Part shown: one piece after another, positions 24,601-36,600 of the stretch
Position numbering within the stretch: position 1 is the first letter of the stretch
Layout of the letters: every line of letters starts with the position of its first letter
The notes under the pieces: model-generated
What the model was told of the DNA's origin: nothing
The model's input: only the letters and a program-made list of their open reading frames with translations
The model's database searches: none
Source of the DNA: Drosophila persimilis
Taxonomy: Eukaryota > Arthropoda > Insecta > Diptera > Drosophilidae
Assembly: GCF_003286085.1 (NCBI RefSeq)
Contig: NW_020825289.1
Location: 4,216,001 to 4,280,000 of the forward strand
DNA: 64,000 bases
Direction of reading: 5' to 3'
Program-made: the position numbers and the translations under genes

Positions 24601-27600
24601 CCCCCTGTTTCCCCTGTCACTCCGAATGGCTTCTGGTTGGCTCACATTCGCATTCACATCCAACTCTGGCAATTAACTTGTGTTCAGCTCGTGTCTAAGC
24701 ATTCAATTCAATCTTAACTGCCATCGAATGCCGCATAAATCTTGAGAGCTTAACCGGGATCCTCCCGGACCCGAGCCCGAACCCGACTCCGACTCCAACT
24801 CCGACCAAGACTCCCAGTTGCAGTCTCAGGTCCAGTCTTCGCGGCGTGTTAAGGGGGCGGTGCCACGGAGAGACATTTACGACTTGTTCGGACCTCGAAA
24901 TGACAAAAATTGATGTCTTCGACGGGCAGGAGAGAGGAAGAATTTCCGCAGGTATTTTTGAAAATATTTTTATTTTCATTCCCCGGACTGTTCTCGGGAA
25001 TACTCAAATTGAATGGTCAGCGCGGATCAGGGAAATACTTGGGGGGAGTTTGGGGGCTTGGGAAATATGTGTGCTTCCCAGGAATGATGGGGCCACAGAG
25101 GGGCAGAGGGAGATTGCCACAGAAGAGGTCTTGCGGCACATTCATATTGATTTTGGTTTTAATTAACAAAGCCATTAGGAGCACTTGGCCACAAAATGCA
25201 ACAGCCTCGCCTTCACTGCCGCCTGACAAATGCCCACATGTCTTGTAGGCGTGGCAGAGCCGTGGCACTGTGAATCGGCTCTGTTGCAGATGCAACTTAA
25301 TTACAAAAACAAAGTGCAGCCAGAGCCAGAGCCAAAGCCTCGCGATGCTGATGGAGATGGAGCTGGTGACGATGGCGGCAACTTGCATGACTTGACGGCC
25401 CAGACAATTGGCCAACTCTTGCCGCTTGCCGCTTGCCGCTTGCCACTTGGCAGACGGCGCCAGAGAAGTACGAGGCAGCCACAGCCACAGCCACAGCAAC
25501 AACACTGGCTTTGTGATTTATTTATGCATGGCGATAAAATATGATTTTGTTATCGTTTTTGTTATTTTAAGTTTTTCTGTTTCTGTTTTCAGGTTTTGGC
25601 TTTACTGTTTTTTTGCTTCCACGGTAATGTGAAAATAAAGCAAGGCCATTAAGAGGCTCCTCTCCCTCTTAACATGTTCGCCATGCTAATTGCCTCGAAC
25701 CCCACGCGGAGGAGGGGCACTTGGGGGCAGAGAGGCAGAGAGGCAGGCGTGCTTAGACCATGTTTATGCGCATTTATGGCCAACACAACTGCCTCGCATA
25801 TTAATAGGGTTTTGTGAATTCTGTACCCTAGAAGAAGGTAGTGCGGCTTCGACCCATCGTTTGGCTGCCAGAGGAATATTCCAACATCGAAGGGCATCCA
25901 ATGTTTCGGCTTACAAGGCGATCCCTTCTTTTCGTTGCTTTTCTGCTGCTTTGAGGCATTCCTTTCAAGCGTCTTAAGCTGCTGTCAAAGTGTCCGGAGG
26001 GCAGAGAGAGAAATTGAAATTGAAATCAGTTTGGAGCCCACTCCAAACGACTTGTCTGCGCCCACATCAAAGCGATTCGTTCAGATCAGCTCAGCTCAGA
26101 TCGGAGTTTCCTATACACTGTACATCAAAACAAGAAACAAGTGCGTTTTTCTAAAGGGATTGTTGTGGATTTTTGGGATTTATTTGGCCAAAAGTTGACA
26201 CTTGAGTGACAGATCGCAGATCGAGACAGACAACAGAAAATTCCTCAGTGGAGAATATAGAGACCGCTCTCTGATCTGCCTCCCCCTACCACCACTAGAT
26301 CTAATTAATTAAACATTTAACGCACTCACACAGACACGCAAGGCAATAAATTAATGCCTAGGGAAGGGGCATGCGGCATGCGGCCTGCGGCAGCGTGGAG
26401 GCAGTCGCGTAATTTTTATTGACAGCTTCACTTTTTGCATTTAAATTGCCTGCATGCCACTGGATGCGGCAGCCGTGGCAGCAGCAGCCTGCATTAACAC
26501 TCTTTGCATTCCTGCTTCGTTAGCTCTTGAACTTGCCACAAGCTGGTTTCTGGAGCTCGCTACCAGCGCGGAGCAGCCAGGTAGCCGGCAGGCAGCCGGC
26601 AAGCAGGGGCAGGTGACTGAGTGCGATCCTCCGAGAGTGATAAGCGGACCGGCCGTATCGGAGGCGGCAAGTAGTTGACGCTTCACGCATTATCATTGTT
26701 TGAACGGGGATTAGACGGAGCGACGCGGTGGACGTTTTGTCCCAGCTGGAGTCTGGCGTTGAGCATGTGGCATGGCGAGTGGGGCACCTTCTAATCGGCT
26801 CTCTCATCGCCATCCGGCGGGTAAATGACAAATCAGCAATATCATTCGCCTCTCCAGCCCATCCTCACAATGCAGAGACCTTTTCGCTGCAGCCTGCAAC
26901 CTGCCGCATCATTTAACTGTCAGGGCATCTCATAAAATGCAATTAGCAGCTAATTATTTTCGCCATGCTGCCGTGCTGCCAGGCTGCCAGTTGTCAACGA
27001 GCCGCAGAGAACAGTTAGTGCTAGAGTGCACTTTACCGTTTTAGCTTTTTGTCAAACATTGGCCCAATCACAAGAAACGAACGGCTGGCCAGCCAGGCGG
27101 CCCGAAGTCCCGAATACCCTGAAAGAGGCTCCTGTGAGAGGAGAGCTATTTGATACGATTGTCATCTGGCAATGTGGCAAGATTATTTGGCGGCACTTAT
27201 TCGTAATTTATGATGTGCCATTCGATTATCATCTGAAGGCAAATCAGAAATGTTTTGTACCCTTATCATCTTCTCTGTGTACAAACCTCCTGTAAAGGTG
27301 TTTGTGGTTTTGTTCCTCACAAATGGCTAGACCTACCTTCCAACCACTACCCACCATTTTTCAAATATTCCGCTCATTCGAAAGTGCTGATTGGTGCTAT
27401 GGCCAAAAAATGTTAAAAAGTTACAATACTGCGGCAATTGGTTTGCCTCGTAAGCTATATACCGATTTTCTGATCTAATAAAGCATGGAAATGCGAACTC
27501 TGCGAACCGATTGGTATCCGCCTTTCTGTTTCGGATGGTCTAAAGATATTGCTAGAATGCGACTACTATATTATATAGCTCTCACAAGAACGAAACTGAG

Positions 27601-30600
27601 AGTTATGGTTATCTAATGACGGGATAAACAAGTCTGAATTATTTTTAATAGCCTGTGATGAATCGATTGCTTTAAGGTTGGATTGGGCTGCATGTAGGAG
27701 AATCTCAAGCTTCTGGCCAACACCGTAATACCCTGTGCACTCTTCCAGAGCCAACGAGATACTCCAGAGAGCTCTCTGCGTAGGCAGACGAACACAATTT
27801 CTTTGCTGCTGGTTTTGTTAATGGCCAAGAAATTAGATTCCAATTTCAGTTGGCCATAAATCAAAATAAGCCAACATGCAGCAGCAGCGGCAGCGGCTGC
27901 CACAGCAGCAGCAACAACCACAAGAGTCTGCTTTATTACGGTTAATTTGTGAACAGTTTTGTTGAGATGCAAGCCACATAAATCAAATCGGATTTGGCTG
28001 GACTGGACTGGACTGGACGCCAGTCCCGATCCCCCCTATGCCGTTGCCGATGACGATCCCGATGCCAATGCCGATGCCGACATGTTTTAGCATCCAAATG
28101 TGTCATTAATAATTATAGTTTTCTAGTCTTGAATGCAGTTTTGCTGGCCCTGGATAAGCGGATGATTTATGCCCTGCATTCTGTTCGGAGTGCCATCAAG
28201 TGGAAATCTCACAGCTCGAAATTTGAGGCTTCAGGCTGACCTTCGAGGCAAATGTATCCGATGGATACACACGGCAGAGAGACTCAAAGAGGTCTGCCAA
28301 CACTCAAAGCGTGATTTCCCGCACTCTGTTTTTTCATCTGTTTGCATTAGTGCGCTACGGTACGGATCCACGGCCAAATAAAAATCAATCAATGCCAATT
28401 TGTTTACCGAATCATCGTCAAAACCAAAGCAGACCCGAGTTCCAAACCACTCGACCTAACGGATGCCGTGTCCGGGCGGGGAAGAAGAACGAAATGTAAT
28501 TATGGTCAAAAACAAAATTGAGCATAATCACTCCGGCAATAAAGCCAGCATTAATGTAGTATAAAAATCGAAGCATCAAAGCAACAAAAAGTCGTAGAGA
28601 GAAAAAAACCCAAAGACGACAAGGAACAAAAAGCATGGATGGTGGAAAAAAAGAACAGAAAGAGCCAAAGACACGGCTTCAATTAAAAAATAAGTGCGGA
28701 AAGGGGCCACAGGTAGGGGCAGGCGAGGTATGGGGCACAAGAGGCACAGTGGATAGAGGCAGAGCAGAGAAAACAAGTTCATAGACCAAAGACAACGACC
28801 GCAGAAGCAGCAGCCAGCAGCCAGCAGCCAACAGCCAGGCAACGTCTCCAAATGGATGCCGTAGGCCTCCTCCTCCTCCTCCATTTGCTATTCCTCCTCC
28901 TCCTCTTGTGGAACACACACAGCCAGGCGGTGCTTGAGTTGGCGATGGAGTTGGTCCAAAGGAACGGGGGTAGTGGGTAGGTGTAGTCTCTGTGGGCCAG
29001 CCTGGAGGTGGGAATGAGGGAATGAGGGAATGGTGGGCGACCCAGAGCAGCACAGCACATGATGCGTCTGCTGGCCGTTTGTGTTCTGTTCTTTGATGTA
29101 TTGGCAAACAAAGTTTGGAATTAATTGGTGTCCGCTTCGAATAAAAATTAATGCCCTGAATCAATTACCATGAAAACAAATTGGAACTTTGGCCACAACA
29201 CACCTTCTGCGGCGGCCCTCTCCCGGCAACCCTCTCCCGGCCGCCCCTGCAGAAAATTTGCATTGATGATGCAACTAGGAGTGGAAAAGCTGCTGCAATG
29301 CGTTCTCCTAGCCATAACATTGAGCTGCTTCTTCCACAAACCTGATCAGTGTTTTGGTTTCTGCTGCTGTTGCACGTTCGTTTCCAGCGAAGAGTGTGTC
29401 TGTGTCTGCGTTCGAGCTCGCGGTGTCTTTGGCTCTCAGAGCTGCCTCGGATGAGTGTTGCATTGGGGATGGGATGGGATGGGGCCTCCGCTTCAATGTT
29501 GCCGCTTAGCACACAAATTGCTGGCATAGTTGTTCTGCTGTTTGCAGCTGTGAAAATTTGCACGCTCGGAAAACAATTTTCCTGCCCGTTACCAAAGCAG
29601 AGCAGAGCAGAGAAGCCAGAGGAACTAAGCAGAAATGAATTGGAAGAAGCTGCAGAGGCAGAGCCACAAGCGATGTGGCAGCAACATATTTGCCGCCCAA
29701 CCTTTAATTGGTTTGGTTGTTACCCAAAGATAAGCCATATACAATGATGCAACTTTCTAAACTGGCAAATTGAAACAAAAAATTAGCGGGCAATCGGTAG
29801 AGTACAGTTGCCTCCATCCGGCAATTAGTGCCACTTGGCGTATGCGTAATAAAGGCACCCAAGCCCGGCAGAGACCACCCTGTCGAACGGAGGCAGAGGT
29901 GCCATGGAGTTGTCGGGAGGGGGGAGGACTCACATTCTTAATCAACTTTCAGGTTGAGTGCGAACAAAAAATTGTTTCCCCGCCGCTACCGCTGCCGCCT
30001 GCCGCTGCCGCCTGCCGCTGCCGCCTGCCGCTGCCGCCTGCCAAAGTCAATAAAAATGTCAACACGCCAAATGTCATGTTGACAAGGCAGACGCGGCTGA
30101 ACGTGTCGTGGTCCATGCAGGCAGTCAGTCACTATGGGAGGGGGATAGTGGGGCCACGGGGAATATGGACATTCTACCCCATAGAAACTTTACGAGGTTT
30201 CCCATCCGTGCCGTGTCCTTTCACTGCCAGCCAGTTTTATGGACAATTCAAAAATCGTTTATGACAATCGCAGCGAACACGAAGCTGGCGAAGCTTTTTA
30301 ATAAACTTTTGTTCTTTCTGCTGGTTTGCCTGCTGTTTTGTGGCCCTGCAAGGGATGGTAAAACAATAAAAGGACATGTGTAGAGACAGGTACAGAGAGA
30401 GGAGCAGTCCTGCCACATAATTGCTGTCCAGCTGAGAGATCTCGTAAAACTTAGACGGAAACCAGTCTTGATGGGAGTACAAACGCACCTGCCGCAGGCG
30501 TATGTGCCAGGAGGGAAACACATACAAGACGGAAGCCGTACAAGAACCTGCTTTTATGTTGCACGGTGTAACTTTCGCTGTAGAAATGTTCAACCTCGGA

Positions 30601-33600
30601 TTGTTAACACAGACAGAAATGTCGACATTAACCCAAATCACACAAATGACTTGAGAAAACCGCACACAAAGTGCCAAAGTGATTTGAGGCTAACCTTTTA
30701 AGCCATTGTCTGTCCATCGTTTAGGCCGTCTTTGGCCGGGCATTGAGCCGTCGCTCATCGCTCGAGAGCTTTGGCAATTTGTCAACGCGTCCCGTCCGCC
30801 GCATAATGATCATTCATTGGGATGATGCCAGATAAAGCTCCGATCTGGCTAAATATAGGCACTGACTCTGCACCAGACACCAGACAGCAGCTGCAGCCTC
30901 GGCTCCCACCTCCAGTTGCGGTTATCAATGGCCCTCCCTCTCCTTCTCGCTGGATGCCGATGCCGATGCCGATGCCGATGCCTGGCTTTGAACTAGTTTT
31001 CGAAAAGGGCCCTAGAACGGGCAGAAAACCAGTTCTGGGTCAACGACTGCCAAAGTAATTGGTGCGAAGGGAGAATGGCGAATGGAGATCGGAGAACGGA
31101 GGGTTCTACTGTCCCCAGTCCAGTCGTCGATCAATGCAAATACGAGAAGTGGCAGGCAGGCAGCAGCAGCTGCAGATCGGAACGCGCGCTTTTATGCTAC
31201 CAACAATGTTGCGCAACATTTGTGGCACGCACACATACAGCAGCACAGCACAGCACGTGTGCTTCTGCACTTTCCATTTTGTTCTCTGCAGGCCTTAATG
31301 ACTTCATAGACTGCCTGCCAGACCAGGCAGCAGAGACCAGGCCTACCTGCAACCAAATTGAAACTTGCCACAATTGCTGTGGCAATTTTACGCAATTCGT
31401 TGCAGTCGTTGCAACAATAAATTTGCAGAGCAAAAACAACTGTGGGACAAAAGGAAAGAAATGCAGGTCGCCAGAGTGGATGTCTGGATGTGGTCTTGGA
31501 AGTTTGGATGGGGCTGGAAAAAGTCGTACTATAAATTTAAACACGGACCCGCAGGCTCCCTCCCTCTCTCTCTCTCTCGCTCTCTCTCTCTCTTTCTCTG
31601 TATGTTTCTGGGTGCCGCGGGCCGTCAACAAATTTTGTGTTTAGGCACAGTTTCGGTTGGCTTTTCATTTGTGGAACAGTTGGAGATTGCAGCGGCTTGG
31701 TGCTGGGGAGCTCTGACTGTGGTGCCGGTCGGTCCCCAGTGCCCAGTCCCCAGTTGGGGCCGTTTGTTTGGCCTGGTAATTTGAGTTTGAATGCAGCTGA
31801 TTTGACAGCGGCCAACACTTTGGTGCCCGCCGTATCCAGCTGGGACGCTGCACGTGCATGTCCAGCGACTTTTGATTCGCATTTCCATTCCCGTTTCCCC
31901 CTCACAGTCCCCTCACAATTACAGTCCTCAGACTCAGTCCCACGCCTCGCCAAAAGCATTCTTTTGCGTCGAGGGTACAGCATTTTCTACTTAAAAATTC
32001 AAATGTCAAACGATTTTTGTTGGCTATGGCATCCATTGAGAGTCAAAATCTGCGCAATTAATTTGCTGGCAAACCGCAGCAACCGCTCCACACCATTTAT
32101 TCGCACTCGCATCCAGATATTGACACATCAGTGGATCCAGCTCCAACATCCCTCCCCCCCTCAATCCCTAGCAACTCCCTATGGCTGCTCGACTAGAAAT
32201 GGAATTGGAAAATGTTGAATGTTGAATGTTGAATGTAGGGAGAGAGAATGAAACAAAGAATTCACTGGTTGGTTAAAACAACAAAAGGGCGGACAGCATT
32301 GTTTTGATAAAACGCCCGCATGAACTCCACATTTCCCCAGTTCGGGGTACAGTCGACGCCCCCATCCTTGTCCCAGCCCACTCAATCCCCTTCCCTAGTC
32401 AAAGTTCTACACGAATGTGCCTGCACAGACAATGCACAGTTATCCTTTGATATAGCAAACTGGCATGAAATGGTGCGTGTTCATTTCCCCGATGTTGGAG
32501 AGCCATGCTTAATGCTCTACAAAACGGCAGTTTCTGATTTAGGGAGTGTTCTTAAAGCTCAAAGTACTTTTTCTCCAAGCTTTAACCCACACCCAGCCAT
32601 TAGTCTGATGATCACTAGCCATTACAAAAGCTCAGCAAAACCAATGCCGCGCTGAAAGCTCCAGCCGCTGACGCCGCAGCGAATGGATTGCAGGGCATCC
32701 AGGACGAGCTGATGCGATAACAATGTCAGGCTTTAACATGAATGACAACGGCGACAGCCCTGCGGGCTCGGGCATGGGCTCGGGCATGGGCTTGGGCTTG
32801 GGGCTTGGACTTTGGGGCCGGGGAACAGCGCCAGACAAACAGCAACAACGTCAGCAACGCGAAGCTGGCTGTCGATTTGTTTGTGTAAGTGCCATGAAGC
32901 GTATATTTTTCATTTGACGTTTGCAAAAACAATTCCCTTTCCTCTCTGAAGCAAAACAGAAAAAAAAAACCAGAAACAAAAACCATATATGAGTAAAAAA
33001 CTCATGAAAAACAAACTAAAATTGACAGCTTGTTCAGAGCGGCGGCGAGCAGAAATAGGAAGTGAAAAACCGCATAAATCCGGCGACTTACAAAGGGAAT
33101 ACAATGCGAAAATGATTGCCCTGCGGTTTTATATTACATTAACAATTTGATACGATCCGAGATCTCTGCGGCGAGAGATTAACCTCCAACCCGCCATGTC
33201 TAAGCCCCATCCATGCAGGAAACACTTTAATTGGGATTTTTATTAAATTTGAATTAGTCAAGGCTCGACTCTAAAGTTGTTCCACCTCTTCCGCAGGCCC
33301 ATCAGCCGGACGCCGCTAACGCAGATCTCCTATCTGCAGAAGATTCCCACCCTGCCGCGCCACTTCTCGCCCAGCGGATGCCCCCAGGGCCTGCCCCCGC
33401 CGCCGGCCTTGGCTGGCTGTGGATCCGCCTTGGGTCTGCCCAGCAGCTCCTCGGCCAGCGCTCTGTATGCTGCCCAGAATGCGGGCATGCTGCCCACCTC
33501 CCCACTGCCCCTGCAACGCCACCAGCAGTACTTGCCACCCCATCATCAGCAGTTGCCGCCGCTGGGCGCAGGACCAGGCCAAGGCCAAGGCCACGGACTC

Positions 33601-36600
33601 GCTCTCGGACCGGGAGGAGCTGGTCTCCCGCAGTATTCGCCCGCTGTTTCGGGCTGCTCCTCGACCGCCAAGTACTCGAACGCCCAGCTTCCTCCGCACC
33701 ACCACCAGCTGTCGCCAGCGCTGTCCACCCCGTCGCCGCCATCGCTGCTCCATCATCCCGCCGCGGGAACGTCCGCCTCGGCACACGCTCCCTTCCTGGC
33801 CGGCCCCCACATGGACATGCAGCGGCAGTCGCATTCTGACGACGACAGCGGATGTGCTCTGGAGGAGTACACATGGGTGCCACCTGGACTGCGACCCGAT
33901 CAGGTGAGTGTCCATTTTAGTGAGACATTTTAGAACTGTAGAGCTCCAAAATTCACGTAATGTGCAATGTTATAGCACTATTGCCTCGACTTGAGGGCCC
34001 TGCACTTGAATTCCTTTAATTTGGCCCTCAAGCCCTATTCCAATCCAATGGATGCCTTCGCCTGAATGTGCGGCATGCAACGCCAAGGGCGAGATTTGTG
34101 GGCTGGCGATAAGCGAAATACTTGAGTTATTGTGCGTTATTTTGTCACTCGGAGCGAGCTGTAAATAAATACACGCGACGAGGCCATAAATCAGCGAGCC
34201 ATAGCTGGGATCGCCTTCGCCTTCGCAGATGATAGTCGTATTCCTCGACTTAGAGAGCGCATAGCCCAGAGCCCAGAGGTGGCTGGCCGGCCGGCGGCAC
34301 TGGCACTGACTGCAGACTGGTGACTGGTGACTGGGACCGGCTTATTGGACTGTGTCAATTAGGCGAAGGTCCACTGTGTCCGTCTATCTGCGAGTATCTA
34401 TCGAATTAGATTGCGCTAATGAAAGCCGGGACTGAGGCTGGCACTGGGGCCATGGCCATTCTTCAATGCGAATTTGACTTTAATGGCCAATTCAATTGCG
34501 GCAGAACTCTTTGCTGGCCATCGTGCCTTTTTCAATTATTTGCCAGGCGACCGAAAAAGCGAAACGAACTCGTAAATTATTCGCGTGAAATATGCGACAA
34601 TGCCAAATAAATCTTCCACAATCTTCGCCAGCAGAGGCCCCCAGCTTGGTCGCCCCCATCCTGCACCATCCCCCATTTGCATCCACTCCCAAATCTTTTT
34701 TTCGTGTATATTTTCGCCATTTTCCACTGAACTTTTTGGCTTCCGTTAAAGCCGTCGTCCCATCCCATCCCCTCCCCTCCCCTCCCCTCCCATCCCATTC
34801 CATCCCATTGGGCCTATCAAATGTCTAGCATTGCATTTCTTTTTTCTTTCTTTCGGTTCGGGTCGGTTCGGTTCGCTAGCCTTTTTCTGTGACTTTACAA
34901 ACAGAATTGAAAATTTATTTACAGCCATGTGGCAGCAATTTACGTTGATGCGGCATAAGCCATGTGTCAGTCACTCGCTGCGAGAGTTGGCATCTCCCTA
35001 TCCCTCCAGCCTCCGTCCTCCAGCCTCTGTCCTCCGACTCCGACCGGCGAACGGAGAACGTTCTGCAGCCTGCTGCAAGCGTGGCCAATAAAGTTGGCTT
35101 AGCACGTTGTGCACCTTTCAACCTGGCTCAAATGGGGAAAAACGAAAGAAAAAGGAGGAGGGAGGAAACCAGAATGAAGCCAGAGAGAGGGAAATCAACG
35201 TAATAAAATCAAAAATCTTTACCCGCTGTGCCGTGGCTGTGGCTGTGGCAGCCGCGGAGTGCGACGAGTACGCCGAGCGATCTCCCAGGCTAGGCTCTTA
35301 ACCCTTTGCAGAATCTCCTCTCCCCACCACTGCCTCCTCGGTTAACTGTATTTAAGCATTCCTCAATGTATTTCAATGTGGCTTTTTTTCTCCCGCAGGT
35401 CCGCTTATATTTCTCGCAAATACCCGACGACAAAGTGCCATACGTTAACAGTCCGGGGGAGCAGTATCGTGTGCGACAATTGCTGCATCAACTTCCGCCG
35501 CATGATAACGAGGTGAGTACACAAGAACGAAGTTGGGGGGACTCGAACTACCTGCCCCATGCTCCAGGGACTCGCTGGACCTGTCAATTTCGTGGCATTT
35601 ATCCAAATGCTCGAGAGCATCGCATGGCGGCCGCTTTATCGTGATTGAAACCGACTCGAATTACGGGCTATGACATTTCAAAGTCAAATTGTCTGGTGAT
35701 TTTTCCCACTCGCACATACACATACACACACACACACACACCATGCCACCCCACTCCCTTGGCACTGTGTAACCTTTAATTAATCGGGAAAACAAGTGCA
35801 GCCAGTGCCTGTGCCTGTGCCTGTGCCCGTGCCGGTGCCTGGGACCCAACTGAAGAGTTGGCTCTCGGTATTTAGAGCAGACGCAAAAACCACAAAAAAC
35901 TATCCAAACAAAAAGGCCTGAGCGGATTCCCAGATATCAGTAACGTGGGCTGGTGGGACGGTCCACTGCCACTGCCAACACTGCTAACGATGGCTAGAAC
36001 ACTCATTGAAGGCCAAACTGGGTGCCCGAAAAAATAAGTGGAGGCAGCCGAAAAAAATTTGCATACAACACACAAACGAGACGAGACGGGATGCGATGGG
36101 ATGGGATGGGAGGCTGACCGCAGTGGCTCCAGATGGGGCAGCAGATGGGGCAGCAGATTCCGATGGAGGAGATGTAAGAGATGGAGGAGAAGCGTTGATG
36201 GGCAGCCTTGGCTACCGGCTACCGTTTTGCCTTTTGCGGTTTGCTTTGGGCTTTGTGGGTTTGTGGATTGTGGATTGGTGGGGTCTGGGTATGTCTGGCC
36301 ACTGGCCACTGGCCACCCCACTGACTGCTGATGTTGGATAGTCAAAGGCTCGCAGCCTTCAGTCGAGACAAACAATCTCCGCCTGTTCCATGTATGCGCT
36401 TCTTGGAAAGATCACTTGAGGCTGCTGGCTGCTGGCTGCTAGCGGCCTTCTGCCTTCTGCCCACGGATTCTTAAAGATGTTGAGAGTCTACTTGAACATA
36501 TGATTTCCCTGTCCAACGAACAGTCAAAAGAAAAGGGGGAGAGAGGCTTCCCGAACGGTTTTCAGTTACTTTCTGTCATTGCAGGTTCGTTACTGTCACT

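Noticed and set aside
33302-33915. Long antisense and +2-frame open frames over pk common exon 2
   Set aside because: Shadows of the GC-rich Pro/His/Gln linker of pk.
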